Assembly: GCA_025765615.1 (NCBI GenBank)
Contig: JAIVFJ010000185.1
Location: 1-64,000, forward strand
Source of the DNA: Zopfochytrium polystomum
Taxonomy: Eukaryota; Chytridiomycota; Chytridiomycetes; Chytridiales; Chytridiaceae
Reading direction: 5' to 3'
DNA length: 64,000 bases
Shown piece by piece: positions 24,357 to 33,028 of this stretch (position 1 is its first letter; each line of letters opens with the position of its first letter). The notes under the pieces are model-generated. The model saw only the letters and a list, made by a program, of their open reading frames with translations. It was not told the DNA's origin and searched no databases. The position numbers and the translations under genes were made by a program.

Positions 24357-25364
24357 GATGAGGGAGGTTGCTGGAGCACGAGGGAAGAGGGCGAAGAGAA
24401 AGGGAAGGAGGGGGGGAGACTGGCTTGGACGAGGGGAGTGCACGCACCGGCCGAGTGTGGTAGTGTAGTAGTAGTGGTAGTTGTTTAGGAGAGGAAGTAG
24501 AAGCAGAGGTGCAAGCAGTGCAGTTGAAGGGAAGGAGTAGTATCCTATCCGGGCAAAAAGGCGCCGCCCGAGTGCTGCTTGCCCAAAATACTTGTGGTGA
24601 CTGATTGATGCCCTTTTTCCCGTTTCTTTCCTTCTTCTTCTTCTTCTTCTTCTTCTTCTTCTTTTTGATTTTTTTTTTTTTTGATTGGTGGTCTCTCTCG
24701 GAACGCACGTGGGCCAGGGCTTTCCCGATTTGGCTGGTGTGCATCGTGGGGCCAATGCATGCAGCCAAATGGGGAAGAATAAAGAAACTCAGCATGGAGA
24801 AAGAGACAAAAGAAAAAAAAGAAAAAAAAAAAAGAAAAACAGAAGAAGAAGAAGAAGAAAAGAAATGAAGAAACTGGCACTGCCTCGTAACCCAAATGCT
24901 ACGCGGCTGCAACCTGCTAGCGCCTCGTCGCTCTCCGTGATAAAATAACATCACCGCAAAAGCCGCAAAATCCTCGATGGATAAGGACGACAAGAGCACA
25001 GTCAGTTGCTTGGACTACCCACCACGATTAAGCCAGTCGTTCAAGCATCTCTGCAAGCATCCAGAAGCTAACTTCCTCACCTCTCCCACGAGTTCATTAT
25101 GGGCCAAATAAGGCGAAACTCGAAATCCAGCCAATTTCCAACCCTGCACCCTCTTGTTTACTTGCATGAAGTACCTTGGCTGAGCGGCTTATGTTGAGGA
25201 AAACTGAAGTGAAGGAAACAGCCACGAGTCTGATTCCCAAGGGCTAGGGTTACGCGGTAATCCACGACTTACAGGGCTTTCCTTTTTTTTGTTTCTTCTT
25301 CTATGATGCGAAAATCATGGAAAAGCTTACAAACGTTCCTCTGGAAGAAAGAAACTAAAAAAAA
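24357..25364. other. Intergenic region upstream of the arrestin-like gene
   Basis: It contains a (CTT)n run (about 24631-24663), poly-A/poly-T tracts (24665-24682, 24815-24865) and otherwise unremarkable sequence up to the transposon. No gene is seen. Confidence 0.5.
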
Positions 25365-25398
25365 GGCACTGTTATGAATCACCCTCTGGAAACCTCTG

Positions 25399-25496
25399 GA
25401 ACATTCTAGAACATTCCTTCATGGAACCTTCTGGAACCTTCTGGAACCTTCTAGAACATTCCTTCATGGAACCTTGTGGAACCTTCTGGAACCTTC
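25399..25496 (+). promoter_or_regulatory. Heat-shock-element-like GAA/TTC array in U3
   Basis: The units alternate GAA and TTC every 5 nt. Run 1 starts at 25399, 25404, 25409 and 25414 (four units). Run 2 starts at 25424 and proceeds every 5 nt to 25459 (eight perfect units). Run 3 starts at 25469 and continues to 25494 with one degenerate unit (TTG at 25474). A further TTC-GAA-TTC triplet is at 25562-25574. Alternating nGAAn pentamers are the established binding site of heat-shock factor; three units suffice for a trimer. Function here is inferred. The same array recurs in the 3' LTR. Confidence 0.75.
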
Positions 25497-25606
25497 TTTG
25501 CTTTCCTGACTTGTCTTGTTGTCATTGGTATCATTGGTATCATTGTATTACTAATTGCTCTTTCTGGAACTTTCTTTGAGTCTTGACAAGGAACACTCTC
25601 AAAAGG

Positions 25607-25613
25607 TATAAAA
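25607..25613 (+). promoter_or_regulatory. LTR TATA box
   Basis: TATAAAA in the context GGTATAAAAGGGGG. It is conserved in both element LTRs and both solo LTRs. The first T lies 35 nt upstream of the predicted mRNA 5' end (AAGTGAATTAT at 25642). Confidence 0.85.
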
Positions 25614-25724
25614 GGGGGATGGGGGACCTGTCCCATCCCTCAAGTGAATTATTGTTTCCAATACAATCATCACTCCTCTCAATTCCTTGTCTGCCTTGTC
25701 CTGTCCTGCCCTGTTCCTGACATC

Positions 25725-25735
25725 ATAATTCACTT
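25725..25735 (+). other. Putative self-priming primer-binding site
   Basis: ATAATTCACTT, starting 2 nt after the 5' LTR, is the exact reverse complement of AAGTGAATTAT at 25642-25652, the predicted start of the transcript. No TGG of a tRNA 3' end is found at this position. Tf1 of fission yeast primes reverse transcription from the first 11 nt of its own mRNA in the same way. Confidence 0.8.
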
Positions 25736-25762
25736 CACCCTCTCCCACTACTCTCTGCCATC

Positions 25763-26686
25763 ATGTCTGACCCAAACAACACCTTCCCTGATGCAACTGC
25801 CTTCCAAGCCTTGATGGACCAATTACAAGCCCTCTCAAGACAGACACACCAACTTCAAGAACAAGTCCTTCACCAGCAGCACCAGCTTCAACAACAACTT
25901 CACCAACAAGAACATCAAGCTCTTCCCCTGCCTCAAGCCAACCAAGCAAGAGAGCCCAAGGTTCCCAGCCCTGACAAGTTCACTGGGCTGGCCAAAGACC
26001 TTAGGAACTTCATGGCCACTGTGGAGAATGTCATCCTTCTCCAACCTTCAAGATTTCCAAGTGAGCAAGTCAAGGTTCTTTTCACAAGCACCCTCCTGTC
26101 TGGTCAAGCTCAATCATGGTACAGATCTCTCCCAAGCACACCCACCACCCTGCAAGAGCTCTGGGAGGGGCTGGAAGCTACCTTTGGTGACCCCTACGCA
26201 TCTTGGACAGCAAGATCCAAGCTCAAGCATATCAAGCAAGGAAAGCAATCTTGTGTGGCCTACACCAACCAATTCAAGCAACTAGCCAGAGACTCTGGAT
26301 ACAATGATGCAGCTCTGATGGAGCTGTACCATGATGGTCTCCATGAGTCTATCCAAGACATGCTCTCCCAGTCTCTGCACATCCCTGAGACCTTGGAAGA
26401 GTACATTCTCCTTGCCATCAAGATTGACAACAGACTCTACTCCAAGAGGCTGAAGCAAAGACAAGTAGGAACTACATCAAGACCTACCCCAGTCCCTCAA
26501 GCTCTTACAGTTCCTGAACCCATGCAAGTGGATGCAGTTGAGACACTTCCTAAGGGTCCTCTGAGCCAAGAGGAGAAAACAAGGAGGGCCCAGCAGGGAC
26601 TGTGTTTCTACTGTGGCTCCAAGGAGCATGCTGTCAAGGACTGCCCAAGGAAGAAGCACCCAAACTCCCAGGTCCAGGCTCACTGA
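25763..26686 (+). CDS. gag: Gag polyprotein of the chromovirus
   Basis: This is a 307-residue structural protein. It begins MSDPNNTFPDATAF. Gln/His-rich residues ~25-55 probably form a coiled coil. The retrotransposon Gag core follows (DKFTGLAKDLRNFMATVENV, LLSGQAQSWYRSL, LKHIKQGKQSCVAYTNQFKQ), and a CCHC zinc knuckle CFYCGSKEHAVKDC lies near the C-terminus for RNA binding. The stop is at 26684-26686. Its 3' end overlaps the pol open frame by about 130 nt, with pol in the -1 frame. Confidence 0.95.
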   Translation: MSDPNNTFPDATAFQALMDQLQALSRQTHQLQEQVLHQQHQLQQQLHQQEHQALPLPQANQAREPKVPSPDKFTGLAKDLRNFMATVENVILLQPSRFPSEQVKVLFTSTLLSGQAQSWYRSLPSTPTTLQELWEGLEATFGDPYASWTARSKLKHIKQGKQSCVAYTNQFKQLARDSGYNDAALMELYHDGLHESIQDMLSQSLHIPETLEEYILLAIKIDNRLYSKRLKQRQVGTTSRPTPVPQALTVPEPMQVDAVETLPKGPLSQEEKTRRAQQGLCFYCGSKEHAVKDCPRKKHPNSQVQAH

Positions 26687-29600
26687 GGGGCAATTCCCTG
26701 GACCCTCCTCCAAGCTGCCCCTGTTTCATCACCACCACCAGCACCACAAACACCTCAGATTCCAAGCCCCACCAACTCACCATGGATGTCAAGATTCAAC
26801 TCTCACCCAAGTCAACCATCACAACCAAGGCCCTTATAGACTCTGGATCATCCTGCAACATCATTGATGCCACCCTTGCCAAGTCTTGTGCCATTCCTAC
26901 GATCAAGAAATCCACACCCCTCAAGGTCCACTTTGCCAATCATGCTCTGTTCAAGGAAATCAGCCATGAAACCAAGCTAAACCTCCACATCCAAGACTTT
27001 CCACCATCCATGGTCAATCTGGAAGTATTGGATCTTGGCTCACCCACATTCTCTGTCATCCTGGGATTACCATGGCTGCAAGCCCAGAACCCTGCCATTG
27101 ATTGGGTCACTGGTCAAGTCCAACCTCCACCAATCGGAACAGTCACCCAAAACTCAAGTCAAGCCCCCAAGTCTCATGCTCTCAAGCCCTTGATTCAAGA
27201 TTCACAGCCAGCCAAGACTCAAGTTCCACAGTTCACAGTTCACAGTCAAGATTCAAGTAGAGCTCATAGAGCTCACAGTCATGGCCATGACTCTTGTTCA
27301 CAGAACCCACAGTCAAAGATTCAAGTACCACAGTTCACAGTCCACATTCAAGATTCAAGTTCCACAGCTCACAGTCTTTGCCAAGAACAGAACTCTCAGT
27401 CAAAGATTCAAGAATCACAGTTCCCAGTCAAGAATTCAAGCCCCACTGCTGAGGAGCACGACAACCTGGACCCATCAGACCTTTTGCTGGCATCCAAGCT
27501 ACCAAAAGAATATCTCCCTTATGCTGATGTGTTTTCCAAGACCAAGGCAGACCTGCTACCAGCTCAGAGGCCTTATGACTGTGAAATCCCACTCAAGGAT
27601 GAAACTTGCAGCCCACCTTTCAAGCCACTGTACCACCTCTCTCCACCAGAAGCCAAGGCCCTCCAAGAATACATTGAAGAAATGCTGAACAAGGGATTCA
27701 TCCAACCTTCCAAGTCACCAGCTGGAGCTCCCATCTTTTTTGTCAAGAAGAAGGATGGGGGGCTGAGACCCTGCGTGGACTACAGAGATCTCAATGAGAT
27801 GACAGTCAAGAACCGCTATCCACTGCCTCTCATCTCTGAATTACTGGACAAACTGAGCCATGCAAGGATATTTTCCAAGATTGACCTCAGAGGTGCCTAC
27901 AATTTGGTCAGAATTAAGCCCCAGGATCAATGGAAGACTGCCTTCAGATGCAAATACGGTCACTTTGAGTACTTGGTTATGCCCTTTGGACTTACCAATG
28001 CTCCAGCTATTTTCCAAGGCATGATGAATGACATCTTCAGGGATATTCTGGACCTTTTTGTCATTGTCTACCTGGATGATATCCTGGTATTTTCATCTGA
28101 CACTGCAAGCCATATGGGACATGTCAAGACTGTCTTGGAGAGACTCAGACAGCATCACCTCTATGCAAAGCTGGAGAAGTGTGAATTCCACAAGACCTCC
28201 ATTGAGTTTTTGGGGTTCATTGTGTCTGACAAAGGGATCTCCATGGCACCAGACAAGATCCAAACTATTCTTGAATGGAAGGCTCCAAATTCCATCAAGG
28301 ATGTTCAAAGCTTCCTTGGGTTTTGCAACTTCTACAGAACCTTCATTGCCAACTATTCTGCCATAGCCAAGCCTCTCACTGATCTCACCAAGAAGACCAC
28401 CAAGTTTGAATGGACCCCAGCAGCAGAGCAAGCCTGGCTAGCTCTTAAGACAGCAACCACAAGTGCACCACTCCTTAAGCATGTGGATCCCTTGCTTCCC
28501 TTCACCTTGGAAACTGATGCCTCAGACTATGCCCTTGGCGCTGTTCTGTCCCAGCCAAGCTCTCAGGACCCCTCTGCTCCTCTGCACCCAGTGGCATATT
28601 ACTCCAGGAAGCTGAACAGTGCTGAGTGTAACTACACAGTCCATGACAAGGAGTTGCTTGCAATTGTGGAAGCATTCAAATTCTGGAGACACTACTTGGC
28701 TGGTTCTAAAGGCATCTCTGTCTATTCTGATCACAAGAACCTCACCTTCTTCAGGGCAAGGAGGTTGCTCAAGCAGAGGCATGCCAGGTGGGCTGAACTG
28801 CTCTCTGAGTATGACTTTAAGCTGTGCTATTCTCCTGGTCACCTTAACACTGTGGCTGATGCCCTGTCAAGAAGAACAGACCTTGCACCTGAAGGGGGAG
28901 ATGGTTTCACCCCACCATCCAAGACACACCTTTCATTGCTTCCTGACAGTGTGTGGGCCCATGCTATTTCCAAGGACCCCAAGCCTCACAAGATTCAAAT
29001 CAGCCAAGAAGAGGAAAAACTTGAGATACTCAAGACAAGGCATGATGCAGCAACAGCTGGACACCCAGGAGAGCACAAGACATATGAGCTTGTTTCCAGA
29101 GACTTCTACTGGCCAGGCATGAGGAAGTACATCAAGAACTATGTCAGCAGCTGTGAAACCTGTCAAAGAAACAAATCCAGCAGACACAAGCCCTATGGAC
29201 TTCTGGAGCCCCTCCCAATTGCCATCAGCCCTTGGTCATCAATATCCATGGACTTCATTGTGAAACTGCCCCCATCCCATGGATTTGACTCTATCCTTGT
29301 TGTCATCTGCAGAAGGACAAAGTTGGCCCATTTCATCCCCTGCACTGAGAATATAGATGCACAAGGAACAGCAGACCTGTTTTTGCAGCACATATTCAGG
29401 CTCCATGGGCTGCCTCAGTCAATCATCAGTGACAGAGGACCTCAGTTCAGATCTCAATTTTGGAAAGCACTCACAGCAGCCCTTGGAATCAAGTCTCAAC
29501 TGTCAACTGCTTATCACCCTCAGACTGATGGACAAACAGAAAGAACAAACCAGACTCTGGAGCAGTATTTGAGGTGCTATGTCAGCTATCAACAGGATGA

Positions 29601-30321
29601 TTGGCCCACCCTCCTTCCGCTGGCAGAATTTGCTCTCAACAATTCTCTCCACTCAAGCACCCAGCTATCTCCTTTCTTTGCAACCTATGGCTTCAATCCA
29701 AGAGGAGATCTTCTGGGACAAGAGACCCTATCCAATGTCCAGGCTCCTGCTGCGGCTTCACACTTACATAAGCTTAAGATCATCAACTCCTTCCTGGACT
29801 CCACCCTGAAGCAAGCCCAAGAAGATGCCTCAAGATTTGCCAACACTCACAGAATGGACCATGACCTTGCTGTGGGTCAGCAAGTTTGGCTTCTGAGGAA
29901 GAACTTGCAGACCAAAAGACCAAGTCCCAAGCTAGACAACCTCAAGTTGGGTCCTTTCAAGATCTTGGAGCAAATCAATCCAGTCACCTTCAAGCTGGAT
30001 CTCCCTGCATCCATGAAGATCCACCCAGTTTTCCATGTCAGCCTTTTAGAGAAGTTTGTGGCCAATTCCATTCCAGGCAGAGTTGTTCCTCCTCCTCCTC
30101 CAGTTGAGGTAGAAGGTGAAGAGGAATTTGAGGTTGAACAAATCTTGGATGCCAAGTGGTTTGGAAGGACACTCAAGTTCCTTGTCAAGTGGAAAGGTTA
30201 CTCAGATGCTGACAACACCTGGGAACCTGAGTCAAACCTCACTCACTGCCAAGACCTTCTGCTCAAGTTCAAGACCAGGTACCCCACCAAGTTGCAGAAG
30301 AGGCCTAAAAGGGGGAGATGA
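26554..30321 (+). CDS. pol: Pol polyprotein (PR-RT-RH-IN-chromodomain)
   Basis: The frame opens after a stop at 26551-26553 and is uninterrupted for about 1,255 codons. Order: aspartic protease (ALIDSGSSCNIID); reverse transcriptase (LRPCVDYRDLNEMTVKNRYP, FGLTNAPAIFQ, VIVYLDDILVF with the catalytic DD); RNase H (ETDASDYALGAVLSQ); integrase HHCC zinc finger (HPGEHKTYELV, CETCQRN) and DDE core (SMDFIVKLPPS, ISDRGPQFRSQF, STAYHPQTDGQTERTNQTLE); a GPF/Y module (LGPFKILEQINPVTFKL); and a chromodomain (EVEQILDAKWFG, FLVKWKGYSDADNTWEPESN), which in this clade binds modified histones to guide integration. It is expressed presumably by -1 frameshifting from gag. The TGA stop (30319-30321) abuts the 3' LTR. 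Confidence 0.96.
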   Translation, partial: GSSEPRGENKEGPAGTVFLLWLQGACCQGLPKEEAPKLPGPGSLRGNSLDPPPSCPCFITTTSTTNTSDSKPHQLTMDVKIQLSPKSTITTKALIDSGSSCNIIDATLAKSCAIPTIKKSTPLKVHFANHALFKEISHETKLNLHIQDFPPSMVNLEVLDLGSPTFSVILGLPWLQAQNPAIDWVTGQVQPPPIGTVTQNSSQAPKSHALKPLIQDSQPAKTQVPQFTVHSQDSSRAHRAHSHGHDSCSQNPQSKIQVPQFTVHIQDSSSTAHSLCQEQNSQSKIQESQFPVKNSSPTAEEHDNLDPSDLLLASKLPKEYLPYADVFSKTKADLLPAQRPYDCEIPLKDETCSPPFKPLYHLSPPEAKALQEYIEEMLNKGFIQPSKSPAGAPIFFVKKKDGGLRPCVDYRDLNEMTVKNRYPLPLISELLDKLSHARIFSKIDLRGAYNLVRIKPQDQWKTAFRCKYGHFEYLVMPFGLTNAPAIFQGMMNDIFRDILDLFVIVYLDDILVFSSDTASHMGHVKTVLERLRQHHLYAKLEKCEFHKTSIEFLGFIVSDKGISMAPDKIQTILEWKAPNSIKDVQSFLGFCNFYRTFIANYSAIAKPLTDLTKKTTKFEWTPAAEQAWLALKTATTSAPLLKHVDPLLPFTLETDASDYALGAVLSQPSSQDPSAPLHPVAYYSRKLNSAECNYTVHDKELLAIVEAFKFWRHYLAGSKGISVYSDHKNLTFFRARRLLKQRHARWAELLSEYDFKLCYSPGHLNTVADALSRRTDLAPEGGDGFTPPSKTHLSLLPDSVWAHAISKDPKPHKIQISQEEEKLEILKTRHDAATAGHPGEHKTYELVSRDFYWPGMRKYIKNYVSSCETCQRNKSSRHKPYGLLEPLPIAISPWSSISMDFIVKLPPSHGFDSILVVICRRTKLAHFIPCTENIDAQGTADLFLQHIFRLHGLPQSIISDRGPQFRSQFWKALTAALGIKSQLSTAYHPQTDGQTERTNQTLEQYLRCYVSYQQDDWPTLLPLAEFALNNSLHSSTQLSPFFATYGFNPRGDLLGQETLSNVQAPAAASHLHKLKIINSFLDSTLKQAQEDASRFANTHRMDHDLAVGQQVWLLRKNLQTKRPSPKLDNLKLGPFKILEQINPVTFKLDLPASMKIHPVFHVSLLEKFVANSIPGRVVPPPPPVEVEGEEEFEVEQILDAKWFGRTLKFLVKWKGYSDADNTWEPESNLTHCQDLLLKFKTRYPTKLQKRPKRGR
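30307..30318 (+). other. Polypurine tract
   Basis: AAAAGGGGGAGA, overlapping the last pol codons and ending 3 nt before the 3' LTR. This is the expected primer for plus-strand DNA synthesis. Confidence 0.85.
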
Positions 30322-30674
30322 TGTTATGAATCACCCTCTGGAAACCTCTGGAACATTCTAGAACATTCCTTCATGGAACCTTCTGGAACCTTCTGGAACC
30401 TTCTAGAACATTCCTTCATGGAACCTTGTGGAACCTTCTGGAACCTTCTTTGCTTTCCTGACTTGTCTTGTTGTCATTGGTATCATTGGTATCATTGTAT
30501 TACTAATTGCTCTTTCTGGAACTTTCTTTGAGTCTTGACAAGGAACACTCTCAAAAGGTATAAAAGGGGGATGGGGGACCTGTCCCATCCCTCAAGTGAA
30601 TTATTGTTTCCAATACAATCATCACTCCTCTCAATTCCTTGTCTGCCTTGTCCTGTCCTGCCCTGTTCCTGACA
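30322..30674 (+). repeat. 3' LTR
   Basis: 353 bp, identical by eye to the 5' LTR, including the eight-unit GAA/TTC run. It is followed by the GGCAC target duplication. Confidence 0.97.
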
Positions 30675-30679
30675 GGCAC

Positions 30680-31245
30680 CTACATATATTTGTTTGTGAT
30701 TTTGTGTGAAACGTAATCTACGAAATAAGGGCCAAGGCTTCCATACAATTAAGTCCTCTCCCAAAGATTCCAGTATATTTGCGCGTCCTCCCCGTTGTAC
30801 TGACAGTTGTATCATCTTTTGTAAAAAACCTTTCAAGACTGTAAGACCTTGGGGGTGTACTCTCCTTTGTTCTCTTGCCTCCGAACTGGCCCAAAAAGCA
30901 ATCTATAACTGAGAATAATTCGTGAAGCTGGAATAAGATTCATAAATGAAGAAACAGGCTCGGTTTAAAATTTTTTCCCTCTTTCCCGAAAATAAACAAT
31001 CTTTGTGAAGGATCATATACTGCTGCTCCATCCATCAAAGACTGAAAAGTAGTGTTTTGGCATTATCAAAGGAGTCATCGCCAGGCATTTCTTCGCACCA
31101 GCTCATCAGCAAAGAGTTTGCACCGCGCAGAAATTTTTTTTTTTTTTTTTTTCCTTGCAGGAATTCCTTGCCAACGCAAACGACCTTGCGTAGTGGCACC
31201 AAAATTCCTCTCACTGACAAGGAATGGGATGTTGCCTTCTTTGCA
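30680..31245. other. Intergenic, transposon-flanking sequence
   Basis: AT-rich sequence with a T17-like run near 31134-31152. A short segment (AAGAGTTTGCACCGCGCAG near 31107) recurs in similar form, inverted, near 32060, suggesting nested older repeats. No gene is seen. Confidence 0.4.
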
Positions 31246-31600
31246 AACAGTCTACTCTGAGTGAGTGGAGTGAATGAAGTGGAGATGTGTGTTTCCTTCT
31301 CCCCAACTCAGAGAGAAAGAGAAAAACTCTGTTATGAAGTCTTGATACATAAATGATGATATACAAGCTAAAGTAGTCGCTAGGTGAGCGTGACTGGCAC
31401 AGGGTAAAAACCTCTCCTATATTATCTGCTTGAGCAGAGGAGGAGGAAAACTGTTGACACCAGGTTTCCGTTCCACTTAATACTTGGAGTATTTGTCAAC
31501 AGCGCAAGCCAGCGCCCAGGGCTGCATTGGCAGTGGCTTGCTCTCCCATGGGCATTGTGAGAACGATAACTGACAGTCACAATAGGTTTGGGTCCGTTCT
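31246..31600. repeat. Dispersed repeat, copy B (uninterrupted)
   Basis: This is homologous to 19792-19861 plus 20170-20480. Here GATGTGTGTTT runs directly into CCTTCTCCCCAACTC, so it lacks the solo LTR that splits copy A. The shared part ends around ACAGTCACAATAGGTTTGGG. Confidence 0.8.
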
Positions 31601-31723
31601 TGTGCCTCTTCCTGCAACCAGTCAGCTCTGCCTAACATTCTTCATTGGAAACTCGCATGGGAGCCCTCCGTACACTGGGAATTTCCTTGGCGCAAAATTC
31701 CTAGTGACGACTGGGACAGGAAA

Positions 31724-32032
31724 TGTCAGGAACAGGGCAGGACAGGACAAGGCAGACAAGGAACTGAGAGGAGTGATATTTGTATTGGAAACAATAATTC
31801 ACTTGAGGGATGGGACAGGTCCCCCATCCCCCCTTTTATACCTTTTGAGAGTCTTCCTTGTCAAGACTCAAAGAAAGTTCCAGAAAGAGCAATTAGTAAT
31901 ACAATGATACCAATGATACCAATGACAACAAGACAAGTCAGGAAAGCAAAGAAGGTTCCAGAAGGTTCCACATGGTTCCATGAAGGAATGTTCTAGAAGG
32001 TTCCAGAGGTTTCCAGAGGGTGATTCATAACA
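31724..32032 (-). mobile_element. Solo LTR (309 bp), minus orientation
   Basis: It reads TGTCAGGAACAGGGC...GATTCATAACA on the plus strand, the reverse complement of the chromovirus LTR. TATA and AAGTGAATTATTG blocks are retained, and the 45-bp U3 duplication is absent. Flanks are GGAAA (31719-31723) and GGACA (32033-32037), a 4/5 match, consistent with an older insertion whose target duplication has mutated. Confidence 0.92.
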
Positions 32033-33028
32033 GGACAAGTCAAAATCCCATTCCTGCTGCGGCGCAAACTCTTCAGCGAAGTAACAAATTTTTTCCTCAA
32101 AACTTTTGTCACCAAGAAGAGAAAAAAAATAAAAAATGGTCTGCACCTTTTTTTTTGTTTCTTTTTTTTCTTCAGTTGCAGCTTAAATGCCTTGCATTTG
32201 ATCGTAAAAGTATACCAAGGGCAAAGTTTCGTAAAAAAATGTTGAGAATTGGTTGGCAGAGACTTGCGGTAGAAACTTTTGTGCGTCATTCGAGTGCTCC
32301 CTCGCTTTGTGGGGAACCCATCACGTCTTTAAGGGTTGGCTCTTTTGCAAGTCCAACGCAACGGAATTTGGATGTCGCTGACTCGATTGACGCTGAACCT
32401 ATCGCATTCGGTACTTCTTTTTTTATTTTTTTTTTTTTTTTTATTGTGGCTTTGTACATAAGCCAACGCTCCAGGTGGGCGCTGGGGACGCAATTGAAAA
32501 TGGTTTGGGAACTCAAACTGCTGCCAGCAATCGTTGGCCCACCGTCGACTTCCAAAAAAAAAAAGGGACAGGCGTGGATTTGATGTGTGCCATGCGCCGA
32601 GCGTGGTCCGCACAGCCCAAGACAGACTCTCACATTTCCAAACAAAACATGGGCGCGCGCATGTTTGGCCGATTTCGGGCAAACGTGCGGGGCGGCGCTG
32701 GTCGGGGCGGGGGTAGGTAAAAACGCAAACCGTCAATAGAACTGAGCGGGTGCCGTGTGCTTACAATACAGTCTTTTTTTTTTAATTGTTGGGTTTTGTT
32801 CTGCGTTCAACTTCCATGTTGCAGTCGCTCACATCAATGTATCAAGAAAAGAAAAAAAAAAAGCGTCGCCGAACAACGCTTTACCGTTTAGATGGTTGCA
32901 CTGAACGAGCACTGTTGGCAAGAACCAGGAGAAAACGAGCGTTTGATTCCCAAATGATATTTATTTTCTTTTTTCCCCGTTCGTAGCGCTCCGCTTTACA
33001 CGCTCACACACACCCGTTGGCGTCGCGC
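32033..33028. other. Intergenic region
   Basis: Poly-A/poly-T tracts (32108-32170, 32416-32445) with no coding sequence I can support. The 3' end belongs to the downstream flank of the kinase gene. Confidence 0.45.

Larger units (their letters stand above)
25370..25722 (+). repeat. 5' LTR
   Basis: 353 bp from TGTTATGAATC to CTGTTCCTGACA. U3 holds the GAA/TTC array and the TATA box; R/U5 begin near 25642. Confidence 0.97.
25370..30674 (+). mobile_element. Complete Ty3/Gypsy chromovirus, self-priming type
   Basis: This is a 5,305-bp element with 353-bp LTRs at both ends that look identical by eye, TG..CA termini, and a perfect 5-bp target duplication GGCAC (25365-25369 and 30675-30679). Internal order is: primer-binding site (25725-25735), gag (25763-26686), pol (open 26554-30321) with protease, reverse transcriptase, RNase H, integrase and a C-terminal chromodomain, and polypurine tract (30307-30318). 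Integrase after RNase H places it in Ty3/Gypsy; the chromodomain makes it a chromovirus; the 11-nt self-complementarity points to the Tf1/sushi group. Codon use is less GC-rich than in host genes. All catalytic motifs are intact. Confidence 0.97.
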
